From Lamellibrachia satsuma (lineage: Eukaryota > Annelida > Polychaeta > Sabellida > Siboglinidae): a stretch of 64,000 nucleotides of DNA. Below the pieces are notes generated by a model. It did no database searches, was not told the DNA's origin, and saw only the letters and a program-made list of their open reading frames with translations. The DNA is taken from contig BSQZ01000099.1 of assembly GCA_033239005.1 (NCBI GenBank), positions 1,325,001 to 1,389,000 on the forward strand, written 5' to 3'. Of the stretch, positions 1 to 12,394 are shown piece by piece. The position numbers were made by a program, and so were the translations under genes. Within the stretch, counting starts at the first letter, position 1. The number at the start of each line of letters is the position of its first letter.

Positions 1-882
1 AGCCGAACACATATTCCCCGTACATCTATATTGCCAGCTGCCCTATTTTCTCGGAACTGTAGCGTCTACATAAGTTCCACTCGCTCGCCCACGGAAGCAC
101 GGCTGAAGACTTTCGGCGGTTAAAACGGCGATGCGCGTCTATTTCTCGCCACTTGCAGCTGTACAGAGCGCCGTTTAAAAAGGTAATGATCCGCTCCCGC
201 TCATAAATATCGCTGTTGGTGGAACTAATTGAACGATCAAGAAGCACTCTAATGTCTGCGGCAGGTGTTTCAGTCTCCTAGAGTTGCGTCAGCCTAAGCT
301 GGATTTACTCGATGGTGTCTCGAGCGAACAGATTGCAGCTTTATCGTCCGTGCATATATAAACATCAGTCTCAACTGATCTTGTTTTGAAATGACGTCGC
401 GTGCGATATTAAGAGGCCTTGACTTTTTCCAATGACTTAGCAATCACCTCGTCGCAACGACGATACCGCCTCGTGTATACTCATCTTTATTGTATGTGTA
501 AACGAGATATCGTTGCTTATCTGTTATGAAGATCTGTGCGAAACGACGCAGATGTGGTATAATATATGATCGAAAGTGAAAGTGCTGGGTCTGCGATGGT
601 CTGGTTATATATCTTGTTATTTTGGTGTCTTCACGTTGTGTTCTTAATGGTCTGTCTCGTTTTTATAGTATTGGTTGGGTCTGTTAACATGTTAATATAA
701 TAGACCTCGTTGGTCCGTTGCTCTCTCGTTGGTCTGTTCTTCTGGTGGTGGTTAGCTGCATGGTCTCTGGATAGCATGATGGTCTCCGTTTTGGCATATC
801 AGTTGATCAACCATCTTTCGGGGGTCTGTTGTGTTCTATTGATCTCTCGATAATTTGCTGATTTTTTATTGCTCTACCAATG
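1..882. other. No gene recognised
   Basis: Non-repetitive to about 540, then T/G-rich sequence with recurrent GGTCTG and TTGGTCT words that grades into the tandem repeats beginning at 883. A 73-codon minus-strand frame at 26-247 has no recognisable motif and is not supported. Confidence 0.5.
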
Positions 883-972
883 TCTCATTGGTCTACTGAT
901 TTCTCATTGGTCTACTGATTTCTCATTGGTCTACTGATTTCTCATTGGTCTACTGATTTCTCATTGGTCTAC
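883..972. repeat. 19-bp tandem repeat, about five copies
   Basis: Unit CTCATTGGTCTACTGATTT, nearly perfect, starting at 884, 903, 922, 941 and 960. Confidence 0.92.
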
Positions 973-1109
973 ATACTTCGCATTGCTCTACTGATTCTCT
1001 TTGGTCGACTTGTTTAATTAAATGAATTGGTAATCAGTTTTAGTATATTGTTTTCTTGTTGGTCTGTTTTTCTCAATTGTGGCTGCTAGTGTCTCGGTGG
1101 TGTTTATGT

Positions 1110-1358
1110 TCTCTTTGGTTTCTCCTTTGGTTCTTTGTCTCTCCTAAGTCTCCCTTTGGTTTCTCCTTTGGTTCTTTGTCTCTCCTAAGTCTCCCTTTGG
1201 TTTCTCCTTTGATTCTTTGTCTCTCCTAAGTCTCCCTTTGGTTTCTCCTTTGGTTCTTTGTCTCTCCTAAGTCTCCCTTTGGTTTCTCCTTTGGTTCTTT
1301 GTCTCTCCTAAGTCTCCCTTTGGTTTCTCCTTTGGTTCTTTGTCTCTCCCAAGTCTGG
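1110..1358. repeat. 41-bp tandem repeat, six copies
   Basis: CCTAAGTCTCCC recurs at 1143, 1184, 1225, 1266 and 1307, with a variant (CCCAAGTCTGG) at 1348, an exact 41-bp period. The T/C-rich strand is the plus strand. Confidence 0.93.
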
Positions 1359-1416
1359 TCGTTTCGCTTGGTCTGCATGACTTCAGTTAAATGCATACGC
1401 CATATTGACCCATCGC

Positions 1417-2165
1417 TGTCCTCCGGGAGGTTGCATCCCTCGGTGTCCTCCGGCAGGTTGCATGCCTCGCTGTCCTGCGGGAGGTTGCACCCCTAGCTGT
1501 CCTCCGGGAAGTTGCACCTTCGCTGTCCTCCGGAGGTTGCACCACTCGCTGTCCTCCGGGAAGTTTCACCCCTCGCTGCCCTCCGGGAAGTTGCACCCCT
1601 CGCTGTCCTCCGGAGGTTGCACCACTCGCTGTCCTCCGGGAAGTTTCACCCCTCGCTGCCCTCCGGGAAGTTGCACCCCTCGCTGTCCTCCGGGAAGTTG
1701 CACTCCTCGCTGTCCTCCGGGAAGTTTCACCCCTCGCTGTCCTCCGGAAAGTTGCACCCCTCGCTGTCCTCCGGGAAGTTGCACCCCTCGCTGTCCTCCG
1801 GGAAGTTGCACCTTCGCTGTCCTCCGGAGGTTGCACCACTCGCTGTCCTCCGGGAAGTTTCACCCCTCGCTGCCCTCCGGGAAGTTGCACCCCTCGCTGT
1901 CCTCCGGGAAGTTGCACCCCTCGCTGTCCTCCGGGAAGTTTCACCCCTCGCTGTCCTCCGGAAAGTTGCACCCCTCGCTGTCCTCCGGGAAGTTGCACCC
2001 CTCGCTGTCCTCCGGGAAGTTTCACCCCTCGCTGTCCTCCGGAAAGTTGCACCCCTCGCTGTCCTCCGGAAAGTCGCACCCCTCGCTGCCCTCCGGGAAG
2101 TTGCACCCCGCGCTGTCTTCCTGGAGGTTGCACCCCTCGCTGTCCTCCGGGAGGTTGCACCCCTC
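1417..2165. repeat. 27-bp minisatellite, about 27 copies
   Basis: The unit contains TCGCTGTCCTCCGGGAAGTT plus GCACCCC, with variants that recur in a higher-order pattern (the block starting near 1512 reappears near 1811). Because 27 is a multiple of three and the unit lacks stops, long frames of nine-residue repeats stay open on both strands. I read these as consequences of the repeat, not as genes. Confidence 0.95.
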
Positions 2166-2169
2166 CACT

Positions 2170-2304
2170 GTGTTCTGCTGTCAACAGCGTGAGCCCAGTG
2201 TCACTCCTGATGTGGTCACTCCACCTCTTCAGTGGTCTTCCTCTCTTCCGTTGTATACGCACCTCACCTTTATATGCTAATCTCGCATTAATCTTTTGAT
2301 CCAA
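2170..2304 (-). mobile_element. Non-LTR retrotransposon C-terminal fragment
   Basis: The minus-strand translation reads KINARLAYKGEV, then RKRGRPLKRWSDHIRSDTGL. The RGRPxKRW-D-I--DTGL pattern is typical of the extreme C-terminus of LINE endonuclease/reverse-transcriptase polyproteins. No upstream RT domain is present. The fragment runs without a stop into the 27-bp minisatellite (1417-2165). Family not assigned. Confidence 0.65.
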
Positions 2305-2639
2305 CTGAACAATGTATTGGTTCCTGTTTTATTAATTAGCATATTTTCAATGATCCCTAGCCTTTCGAGACAACGTCACTAGAGGGAGACCGACAGAATA
2401 ACGAGAGGTCAGCAAAACAACGAGAAACGTCACGAAAGCTAAACTAGGACCAACTGCAATAGACCAACGCGTGAACAGCAGAGCAGTGAGAGGTCACATA
2501 TCTATAACAGCTCAGGTGATTTGAATTTTGTTATGTGATATATTGTATTTAATTACTCGTATTCACATGGTTACAAATGACACAAATGTAACAAATAAAA
2601 AATAGTTATGAAAACGGGTTAAACAAGACTCGGAGCAGC

Positions 2640-3269
2640 GTTGTAGTTCACCACGGTATACTATCTTGTAACGTTGTAGTGGGACGTTCTGTTGTTAGAT
2701 TTAACAATTACCTCTTATTTCACAACGGTATACTATTTTGTAACGTTGTAGTGGGACGTTCTGTTGCTAGATTTAACAATTACCTCTTATTTCACCACGG
2801 TATACTATCTTGTAACGTTGTAGTGGGACGTTCTGTTGCTAGATTTAACAATTACCTCATATTTCACCACGGTATACTATCTTGTAACGTTGTAGTGGGA
2901 CGTTCTGTTGTTAGATTTAACAATTACCTCTTATTTCACCACGGTATACTATCTTGTAACGTTGTAGTGGGACGTTCTGTTGTTAGATTTAACAATTACC
3001 TCTTATTTCACCACGGTATACTATCTTGTAACGTTGTAGTGGGACGTTCTGTTGCTAGATTTAACAATTACCTCTTATTTCACCACGGTATACTATCTTG
3101 TAACGTTGTAGTGGGACGTTCTGTTGCTAGATTTAACAATTACCTCATATTTCACCACGGTATACTATCTTGTAACGTTGTAGTGGGACGTTCTGTTGCT
3201 AGATTTAACAATTACCTCTTATTTCACCACGGTATACTATCTTGTAACGGAAGACATGCAGCATTGTAG
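2640..3269. repeat. 72-bp minisatellite, about eight and a half copies
   Basis: GTTGTAGTGGGACGTTCTGT recurs at 2673, 2745, 2817 and onward every 72 bp. A plus-strand frame of 24-residue repeats stays open because 72 is divisible by three. Copies differ by single substitutions (for example GTTGTTAG versus GTTGCTAG). Confidence 0.95.
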
Positions 3270-4767
3270 TCGTTACTTAGAAGTTCCCATAACTGTCTGA
3301 TAACGGACGACATGTTCTACAAACGTTCACATAATCATCGTAACGAACCGGTTTCTGTAACCGAAACATTATGTGAATCAATCATGAAAATCACGCAGTG
3401 GTTTCTCTCGTAAATGAGAAATCGGTTGCTGTTTGCAATAAAGTTTCCGAGGTCACGTTCCTACGACGAAGAACTCTCATCAATTCTCTAAATAGACTGA
3501 CAGTTGGCTGCGTAGCGGTGCATCGCGTGACGCCCCAGTGGTGAACTCCTCGACTTTCTCGTTACGTTTGCCACCGATGTTTAATGTAACAACGAACTGA
3601 TGCTTGTTTCTTGTGTGTCTCTTTGGCCCACGGTGAGGCAACAAGGAACTGCATAGGTGGTTAACTCAGTCCTATGCCACAGCGCTGACGCAAAGGCATT
3701 ATCTGGTCTGACAGCTACGACTTAATTTCAACACGGTATGATTTAAACACGACGCGTAAGAGAGTTATGTGCTCACAATCTAGAAGAACGACCAACTTTC
3801 GTCCTGTTTAAATTCCTTATAAGGGTCAACGCGTCCACATAATTAGCATATTCGGCAAGTCACGACTTTGCAAGCGCAGTATATCATGCAGAATATTTGT
3901 AATGTCAACAGAACACCTGCGGCCATTTTGCACGCTGGCCGATGCTTCTACTATTAAACGATAAACACGTTTCATTGTCGATAGAAGTTTTTCGCGCCTG
4001 GTCATTTTGTATTCCGCCATTGGGCGTTCACGTAGATGGCACACATAATGTGACATGCAGATTACAGCGAAAGCAACACGCCGTGCTCACGGTATGGGCG
4101 CTAGGAGCTAATAGTTGCATGTCTCATCTCAAACACGACATGTCGTTATACGCATAGTGACGTGTCAGAGTAGTTCATGAAGTTATCATTTAATGTCTCA
4201 TTTCGCGCATGACGTGCGGATACACGGAGAGGCTTTTCCAGAGATCGACGAAATTTGTCGTAATTTCCTGAAGCACGCGTTTGAACGGTGGCGCGCACCT
4301 TTCGGTGTGAATTTTCACGAACTCACCGTGATAACTGTTCGTAGCAGGTGTCCAATGCCTTGCGTCTTCCCTCGCCTTGATGAGTCAGGTAGACCCCGCA
4401 TTTTTAAGGGAGAGCACAAGAAGAGGCGGATGTCGAAGGGAAGAGAAGATGTAGAACGAAGAAGAATATGTTGAGAGATGTACATGAGGAAAGTTGGAGA
4501 TGCACAAAGACTATGTTGGAAACAATGGGACAACTAGTAGGACAATGTTGGAAACGAAGACATTGTAACTTACGTAGCAAAACAGGAGGCAAGAGAGGAA
4601 GTTGTATGACAGGACGTTGGATGTGGAAGAACTGGTGAGTTAATTGAAGGACGACGCGAGCAGAAGCGAGTCCCCTGCTCCCTGCAGCACGACATCGATG
4701 CACATCCATCCTTTCGTTATCGTCCCCCGGACGTCGCAACCCGACGTTGCCCCGATGTCGTTGTCGG
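3270..4767. other. Sequence downstream of Tlx; no gene recognised
   Basis: Mostly unique sequence that probably includes the Tlx 3' UTR (immediately below 4768 on the minus strand). Frames of 60-95 codons exist on both strands without recognisable motifs. Confidence 0.45.
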
Positions 4768-5053
4768 TCACACGAGCGACGGCGCGGGCCGTTGCGCCGC
4801 CACCGACGTGGCGACCAGGTGGAAGTCGTTGGCGTGCCGGTGCTGGTCCGGCGTGGCGGGGCCCGTGTCGTCCACGCTCTCCCGCCAGGGCTGGATGTTC
4901 TGCAGGGCGTGCAAGGAGGCGTTGTTGAGACAGAGCGGGTCCGCGGGGCCGCCCGTGCCACCGTACAGGGTCTTGCCGGCCTCCGCCTGCAGTGACAGCA
5001 TGAAGCGGTTGGCGGCCTGTCGTTCCGCCTCGCGCTCCTCCGCCGTCTGACGC
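4768..5053 (-). CDS. Tlx: Tlx homeobox gene, exon 3 (homeodomain end and C-terminus)
   Basis: Terminal coding exon. The acceptor CCCCCAG is followed by G at 5053, which completes the split Arg codon from exon 2. The frame then runs 94 codons (residues 236-329) to TGA at 4768-4770. It opens with [12 protein letters not shown], the run directly after the homeodomain in TLX proteins. [20 protein letters not shown] further on matches the conserved TLX tail, and the last residues, SLV, also resemble vertebrate TLX3. Exons 1-3 sum to 990 nt with no phase conflict, giving a 329-residue protein, slightly longer than vertebrate family members (about 285-330). I could not place a polyadenylation signal with confidence in the 4.7 kb downstream. 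A longer overlapping minus-strand frame here is a shadow. Confidence 0.93.
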
Positions 5054-5680
5054 CTGGGGGCAGAAATAAGACGACCTGATGCTGACGATGATAAGTAATG
5101 CAATGGTTGAGGATAAATGTCACGGTGACGTTGTCGTCGGCGTCGTTGAATTGGACGAGTTTATTATTATTCTGTTTGAAATAATGCTTTTCTCTGAAAT
5201 CGGCATCTCTACCGTCGTCGTCTCGTCGTCGTCGCCAGCATAATCATGATAATCATCATCTTAATGCAGGCATTATTTGAAAAAATAGTGCTCAACATAC
5301 TTTGCTATAAAAAAGTATTATGGATACTCGCGTCCAATGGGTCATGAATAGTTAAATACACGATCTACCATAACGAACACAATCACTGCCTGAAACATCC
5401 GACAGGGGGCGCATTTATCCCGACTGTGTCTATCTATCTCTCCGCGTGAGCGTCAATCAGACAGTGAACCTGATAGATCCAACCAAGGCATCCGCTCGAG
5501 GATAGGCCCGGTGACAACGACAGCCCTGGGGAGTCGTTGTCACTATTTAATTGTACGACACCCGAGGTCTGAATTAAACACATGTCAACCATTAGGAGAC
5601 GCGGTTGAAGTCACGTCTTTATGTCTGTTCCAGCGCAGGAACACTCTCGAGGAGAAAGGAACTGCTATTAGTATCAATGC

Positions 5681-5800
5681 TACACGCACGCACGCACGCA
5701 CGCACGCACACGCGCACGCGCACGCGCACGCGCACGCGCACACGCACACGCACACGCACACGCACACGCACACGCACACGCACACACACACACACACACA
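5681..5800. repeat. Compound microsatellite (GCAC)n-(GCGCAC)n-(CA)n
   Basis: Purine-pyrimidine alternation over about 120 bp in Tlx intron 2, so potentially Z-DNA-forming. Confidence 0.95.
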
Positions 5801-7514
5801 TTCATTTGACTAATCAGAATTCCATAAAATTGGAATAATGTGTGCACTGGGTTTGATTGTCGACTTGGAAAAGCGATAGGTAATGCAAAAAAAGTGCATC
5901 TTCAATTTAACGATATTGTATATATCTCCACATAGATTAGATTGACTCTGTATGGCGTGCGCCTGTATCTTTTTATTACGTTAGCGTGATAATGACTAAC
6001 AAAGATATAGAAAGGAATAGCTTCGGTCCGTGATAATCACTTAGTGTTACGCACATTCTGGTTATAAAATACATATTTCGTAAAATATTTATAAAGTGTC
6101 GTGCAAATGCCTCGTTTCGACTGCTCCGCTTGAAAGCACGATACAGTTAGATACATTTTATGTGATAAATACATTTGCTATGCACACACATACAAACAAA
6201 CTGTGGAGTCTCATAATTGTTCCCACAGCTTCATCCTGGCAGCCCGGAGGTGGTGTCACTTTTTCTCTTTGCCCTTTTATTTGCATTTTATGTGTAAACT
6301 AAGAACTAATTAACATAATATTTCTAATTACGACGACGCGACATTGTTCTAGACCCTCGAGGATATTGTAATTCTAACAATACTGGGCGCTGACAGATGG
6401 CGCTTCCCCGGCAGCTCCTGAAGGGAGTTATTGTTCTTAAAAAACGACAGAACGACAGCTGTCATATGTCAACAGAGGTGCGACACTTTTGGGTATGTCT
6501 CGCGCTGTAGCATATGTTGCCAACACCTGACAATTTACGTGACACCTGTCGTACCGTGATGCACATCGATTCTTACAATTGCAAAAAAATATATAATTTC
6601 ATCAAATATAAATACTACGACGAGCGACGAGCGACGAGCGATCAAAGGGGTCTGTACAGTACTAAATATCCTCAATATAAATTAGTATAGTTAAAACGTG
6701 AGCTATCGATGTATAACGATGAAAAGGATACATTATTGTACAGAGATTCGGAAACAAACTCATATATCGACTGGTGAAATAAACTTCCCGAATACGTCGT
6801 GTCAGCTCCTTGTGTCAACAGTTTCAAAAAGAAATGTCATTAGCCACCAACTGTTCGACCAAGTGTGCTAAGTGAATATAAGCAAGTAAGTCGAATGAAT
6901 ACAATTCTATGAAACATAACGGCTGGTCGTCCAGGACTGTGCAGTGTCACACCGTCACATTGTCCAGCCTAATGAAGTTCGACATGGCCGTGTCGAATAA
7001 GTACGACATGAAACCGTTCCGCTTGATCGCGCACCGCCGCTTCCGCCGGCGGCCAACCGCCCGGCAAAACGACGCGCCGTAAAGTTCCTTCATTGACACG
7101 TTGATCGGCTATCAAATGTGACAGCAATTAGCGGTGGTGTAAGGCTGACCGACGCTAGCCGGCGGGCATTTCAGGGTGACCGACGCCGGACGCCACAATG
7201 CACGCAGGAGGAACTATTGCACGCACACACGGTCGAGTTACCTTCTTCAATTTGCATATCCTGTTCAGAATGTCGCTTTCCAAATCTTTTGGCGAAATTA
7301 ATGCCTCTTTCTCCAGCTATTCTACACGATGATGTCGCCGTTCCGGAGACATCTGTGATGTTCTTCTCCTATCTTCGTTTTGGGCTATTTCTGCTTCATT
7401 TCCCAATCTAATCCCAATCCATCGTACCTATTAATGTCGCCAAAACATGTCGATTATCTAGCTGGAATAATATCCTGCGAAACATCCACACAAGGAACTG
7501 CGTAAATTCACGCT

Positions 7515-7524
7515 CGTGCGTGTG

Positions 7525-7559
<35 letters not shown>

Positions 7560-7575
7560 ATGTGTGCGTGTATGT
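7515..7575. repeat. (GTGC)n microsatellite
   Basis: About ten GTGC units flanked by GTGT-type sequence, in Tlx intron 2. Confidence 0.9.
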
Positions 7576-8509
7576 GTTTATGAACATGTGCGGATTCACG
7601 CGGGACATACGTTCATGGGTCAGTTCCGATTACGTTTAGTAGTTAATTATATTAAAATAATAAAATAATTATATTAAAACGTTTTCTTTGGTGTTAGTAT
7701 ATTATCACACAATGAAGCATTCAAACAATGAAGCTTTCCCTTTCAATGTTTGACATTATACTGCATGGGAATACTCTATATGTCACTACAAATGTAATAG
7801 TTTCGATTCCCCAAGATAACTCCGAAAACTGATAACCAATAAATTTCCTTGTCAACAGTGTCAATGTAAAGCCGATATTATACATCAATGCGAAGTAAGC
7901 ACACGACGTTGATAAAACGTCGTGCGGCGACGCGGCCATCTAAAATTAAATAAACACACATCATGCGAAACATATTTTCGGATGACATGAAAAATGCGCC
8001 TCCGAAGTTGTCTGCCTGTGTTCGCCTCCCTCGGCGAACGCGATGCTGATTTAACGCATGTCTCGTCGAAGTCTTAAATTTCCATTAGCCTGTCGGCGAG
8101 TCTCCGGTGGGCGCCCGTCAGCAGATATATTAGCGCCGATGGCTGGCTAGGGAGCAATTTCACTAAACGTCGGCCCATCGTCGCCCATCACGATCCGAAA
8201 TTGACAAAGTGCGCACTGCATTGTAAAGCGCCCTCGCTGCTGAGCGCCTATCGATTAGCGACGTTTAATAAGGTCGTTAGTTTACACGAGCCGAGCCGTT
8301 CGTGTTTACGGCGCGCGCGTGCCGCGGCGCGAGCGACGACGAAATCTCACTCGCCGCTCGAAACGTGAAAGGAAACAACTAAATTACAGGGCCTTCCTCA
8401 GTTCAGTTTTTTCTCGGTCCTCTCGTTTTGTCAAATTAAATTATGCAAAAAATCCACCCTACCTAGTATCCGCTGCGACAAGTGAAGTTGGTAAAATAAA
8501 ATACCCCTG

Positions 8510-8854
8510 CCGCCACCCCCCCCCCCGATATTGTCAACACCGACGTCGTCATGGTAGCCATTGTCACCAGTCAACGTTAGTTTATTCGTTATTATCCTCT
8601 TCATCATCCACGTCCTCCTTATCATCATAAACGACAACAATAACGACATCATCGACATCATCATCGGCGTTGTCATCACCAACAACAACAACAGCAACGC
8701 AACTAGCGCAAACATCATGCTCATCCTGATCTTCGCCTTTATCCTGCTCATCATCTTCAGTATCATCATCATCCTAAGGGTCTTCATCGTCCCCATCGTC
8801 CTCCTCACCTTCCTCCTCCTTCTCCTCATACTCACTATCACCATCACCATCACC

Positions 8855-8905
<51 letters not shown>

Positions 8906-9232
8906 ACCGTCACCTTCACCTTCACCGTCACCGTCACCGTCACCGTCACCTTCACTTTCACCTTCACCACCACCACCACCACCACCACCACCACCACCAC
9001 CACCACCACCACCACCACCACCACCACCATCATCCTAAGGGTCCCCATCGTCCTCCTCACCTTCCTCCTCCTTCTCCTCATACTCACTATTACCATCACC
9101 ATCGCCATCGCCGTCGCCGTCACCGTCACCTTCACCTTCACCTTCACCTTCACCTTCACCTTCACCTTCACCGTCACCGTCACCGTCACCTTCACCTTCA
9201 CCACCACTACCACCACCACCACCACCGTCAGT
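8510..9232. repeat. Compound tri/hexanucleotide array in Tlx intron 2
   Basis: Runs of ATC, CCGTCG, CACCGT, CACCTT and (CAC)n. The module CATCATCCTAAGGGTC-to-CTCCTCCTTC occurs twice (from about 8766 and about 9027), so the array expanded by segmental duplication as well as slippage. Frames reading VTVTV, KVKVK or TTTTT on the two strands are artefacts. Confidence 0.93.
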
Positions 9233-9413
9233 CGGCTGATTGTTATTAATCCGTCCGTCGCGTGCTCGTGAAACAAAGCGACGTCGGGAGACGTTTAGCG
9301 GATGAGCAATAGCCGAGGCAAGCGGCGCTTACTCGAGGCAGGCGGCGGCTGTCGGCGTCCCGGGGGCCCGACACGGCCGCTCGCTCGTATTAACTTAAAA
9401 GCAGTCGACGTAT

Positions 9414-9540
9414 TGTAAACTGCGGCCGCTCGCAATTCATACGGCTCAGTCGGCGGCTGGGGGCTCGTCCGACCGACGACAATATTTAACACTTAAACGC
9501 CTAATAACATTTCGTCTGGCGGCCGTCCAGGGAGCTTCTA
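9414..9540 (+). repeat. 127-bp duplicated block, copy A
   Basis: Matches 12969-13095 at about 122 of 127 positions in the same orientation. It starts TGTAAACTGCGGCCGCTCGC and contains TTTAACACTTAAACGCCTAA. It lies in Tlx intron 2. It is GC-richer than its surroundings, not simple sequence, and has no coding frame or terminal repeats. Confidence 0.95.
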
Positions 9541-9869
9541 ATGGGCGCTGTACGAGTGTCGTCGACCCTTCATGTCACGTGATCACCACAGCGGGAGTGA
9601 GGTTCTCGAAGCAGACGTAATAGCGGCGACTACAGTCTGTTCGAGCCGATTGGACATGCACATTAGCGTGGTCTCTACTACAACCCCATCCCACTGTTTG
9701 GGAAATATTGAGTGGAGGGGGGGACGACAGGGAAAACGTCTTAGTGTCACGAGCCATTTGAACGTCTGTCAACTTATGTAACGTGTAAAGAGTCATCAGT
9801 TTATTTCTTAGCTTATTTCACGAGTCATGGCGAGAAGCTGAATTTGTTGTTGAAACCGCCGGGACTTAT

Positions 9870-10073
9870 TAATAGCAACCGCCACCGCCACCGCCACCGC
9901 CACCGCCACCGCCACCGCCACCGCCACTAGAACCGCCACTAGAACCGCCACCAGAACCGCCACCTCCACGAGAACCGCCACCGCCATCGCCACTAGAACC
10001 GCCACCAGAACCGTCACCGCCACCAGAACCGCCACCGCCACCGCCACCAGAACCGCTACCGCCACAACCACAG

Positions 10074-10110
<37 letters not shown>

Positions 10111-10200
10111 CACCAGCACCAGAACCAGAACTAGAACCAGAACCAGCACCAGCACCAGAACCAGAACCAGATCCAGAACCACACGCTCCAAGCAGCAGCA

Positions 10201-10264
<64 letters not shown>
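9870..10264. repeat. (CCACCG)n / (CCAGAA)n / (GGC)n compound array
   Basis: GC-rich hexanucleotide runs to about 10065, then CCAGAA-type units to about 10170, then about 22 GGC triplets (10199-10264). It lies in Tlx intron 2. The GGC tract could form G-quadruplex or hairpin structures. Confidence 0.93.
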
Positions 10265-10269
<5 letters not shown>

Positions 10270-11748
10270 GTCGCTGCGGAAAAAAACTACACCAGCAACA
10301 CCCTGTAAATATATGTGACGCATGTCAATACAATCTATAATACTATCTGAATGGCTTTGCAGGTTTAACGCCGCCTATAGGCTCAGTCCGACCGATAATA
10401 AAACCACATTGTTTTTCCTGTCCGATTCTCTCGTGAACCCCAAAAAGCACACCTCGATCACACATCATCAGCAGCTGGCGCAGAGGGAACCCGTGTATCA
10501 AGATTAACAGCTCTTCTATTGACTCTAGCTCCAAATGCTGTCGTATATTTGCAGCGGGCGAGTCCCAACAGAAACAATTACTTTAAAGCACATAAGGCGT
10601 CCAGACGTAAGTGCGGCTATTTTCACGTAGATGTTTACGGGACGCTATTCAGCGATTCCTCCCCGGAAGCACGTATCACGGTGACGTCACATCGAACTCC
10701 CGGCTGATATAACTGCGTGACGCAAAATAAACGACCATTAGCTCCTGTCGACAGAAAACACAACCGTTTATCAGAAGAAAAAGTTTCAATATTTATCACT
10801 GCGCTTGCAATAAGCAACACATAGCCAAAGTGTTTATCAATATTACCGGCTCGTAGCATTTATTGGGTCAATGTTTTTGAATTGATTGTTTGCCTAAAAT
10901 GAAGAGAACGTCAGATGTTACGTGGACACTACTTTTCGTTTGCTTTGTTAACGGCCTCGTGATATTGTCTGCGTTCAATCGAAAAATAACTACGTAAGTT
11001 AATCACTTCGAACACACATCTGGATAAACTTCGCACCCGCGAAAGTTATTACGCAATGTGTTTAAGATTTCCTTTCACCGTAATTAATCAAACGTCCTCG
11101 GAAAAACACATTGAATTATTTGTTTTGTTTCATCGCTTCGTGGTATGTACTTCATGATGATTTGTTTATCGGACTTTTTCTGATTTCTGCGAACGTTTGT
11201 TTTCAGGTAATGCGTCGCGGCGGTCCTAAATTATATCAGCCATGACACGTGGGTTGACCCGCAGCGCCACAGTGCGGCAGTTGTTGACAGCTCGTCATTT
11301 CACACCTCAACGGCTGCTGCCTAATAACCGCTATAATTTTACACAAGCGGTGCATTCTTATCTTTATGGATTGCTCTGTGTAAACGGCGCGCGGCCGCGA
11401 GGATATTTCAGTCAGCCGGTGGAGCAATTTAAATTGGATTTTGACCGAGGCGGTCGACGCACATTATTCTGTTTACGCGTTTACGCAGTTCAACAGCAAA
11501 AACTGCTTCTTTCTAACGAGTGACATGTGCCGGAACTTGGCTACCGGTGAAACAGCATTCATGGGGTGTCCTTTTGCAAATGCGGGCTGCAGTTATTAAA
11601 TAATTGTATTGTGTAATTTACGCCAGCTTAACACGCACAAACAGCACGCATGAATGCTCCTTCGCACATGTTTGAACAACGTAGCTAGTATTTATATTGT
11701 TATGTAGTTAATAATATTTGTAGGCGTAGGTTAAAAAAATTTAATCGA

Positions 11749-11821
11749 TGTTCCCGCTGGGTTTCGAACCCAGGACCTTTCGCGTGTTAGGCGAACGTGA
11801 TAACCACTACACTACGGAAAC
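11749..11821 (-). tRNA. tRNA-Val(AAC)
   Basis: 73 nt including the discriminator A. Acceptor GTTTCCG pairs with CGGGAAC, with one T-G wobble. The anticodon arm TTCGC/GCGAA encloses loop CTAACAC, anticodon AAC. The T arm is CTGGG-TTCGAAA-CCCAG. A run of seven T follows within about 15 nt on the minus strand and would terminate RNA polymerase III. The sequence closely matches vertebrate tRNA-Val-AAC as I recall it. It lies inside Tlx intron 2 on the same strand as Tlx, so pol II transcripts of Tlx would traverse it. A short apparent protein frame here is just the tRNA. Confidence 0.93.
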
Positions 11822-12394
11822 GTATACGTGTTCACTTGCGCCGAATTCAAGTGTAAACATCACCGCAAAAATACAACATTCCCGTAAAATGTCAGGTGTA
11901 AAACTAACTTGTTCTTCGTCGTTAGGATATTTATAGCCATATTAAAGTTTTTAGCTCTTTGTGTGATTAAGACGGGACCCACGACATTTGGTATTTTATC
12001 ATAGAATGGGAATTAACGGGTGGAGTTCGTTAACACACCCGATATCTTTCGCAGACTTTCGCCGTTTGGGAGATAGATTAGAGTTAAGATTAGAGTTTTT
12101 GCAGTGACATAAAACAGATTTGATGACGCGTAGTATCTTGGTGTAGCCAATCCTGAGACACCGGTAAACGTATTGATATTTAGCAAAAACTGCCAATGTT
12201 GATGGTAAGCGCGTTTGCGACAACACTAAAATAGTTCAAGTGAGTGGTTTTGTCCTGGGGCAACATGGGGCCGGAGAACATCATGACGTTTTATATTTTT
12301 TTAACGGTTCATTGTTCTACAATCACACAAAACGTCAACATCAACTAGACAACAAAAACTGTGGTCTGGTCCCTTTCACTCCCGTCAATCTTAC

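Larger units (their letters stand above)
5054..12394 (-). other. Tlx intron 2
   Basis: Phase-2 intron of about 7.3 kb with GTAAGA donor and CCCCCAG acceptor. It holds simple-sequence blocks (5681-5800, 7515-7560, 8510-9232, 9870-10264), one copy of the 127-bp duplicated block (9414-9540) and a same-strand tRNA-Val gene (11749-11821). Between these, 5804-7510, 7610-8500, 10270-11740 and 11825-12390 look like unique non-coding sequence with only short, non-convincing frames. A palindromic CRE-type TGACGTCA lies at 10682-10689. Confidence 0.75.

Noticed and set aside
1387..2304. Overlapping frames of about 290-305 codons on both strands
   Set aside because: They are the stop-free 27-bp minisatellite read in different frames; only the terminal LINE-derived residues on the minus strand look protein-like.
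2679..3269. 196-codon frame with a 24-residue repeat
   Set aside because: The 72-bp tandem unit is divisible by three; no upstream or downstream exon, signal or family similarity supports a gene.
4404..5123. 239-codon minus frame overlapping Tlx exon 3
   Set aside because: Wrong frame for Tlx; Arg/Pro/Thr-rich shadow of a GC-rich exon.
8431..9276. Frames of 236-281 codons rich in VTV, KVK or TTT
   Set aside because: Translation of a compound microsatellite inside Tlx intron 2, open on both strands.
9808..10323. 171-codon minus frame with poly-Arg and LVLV repeats
   Set aside because: Hexanucleotide and GGC repeats in an intron.
11748..11936. 62-codon frame starting FPLGFEPRTFRV
   Set aside because: The start is the complement of a tRNA-Val gene; the same peptide appears at the other tRNA locus (18916-19146).
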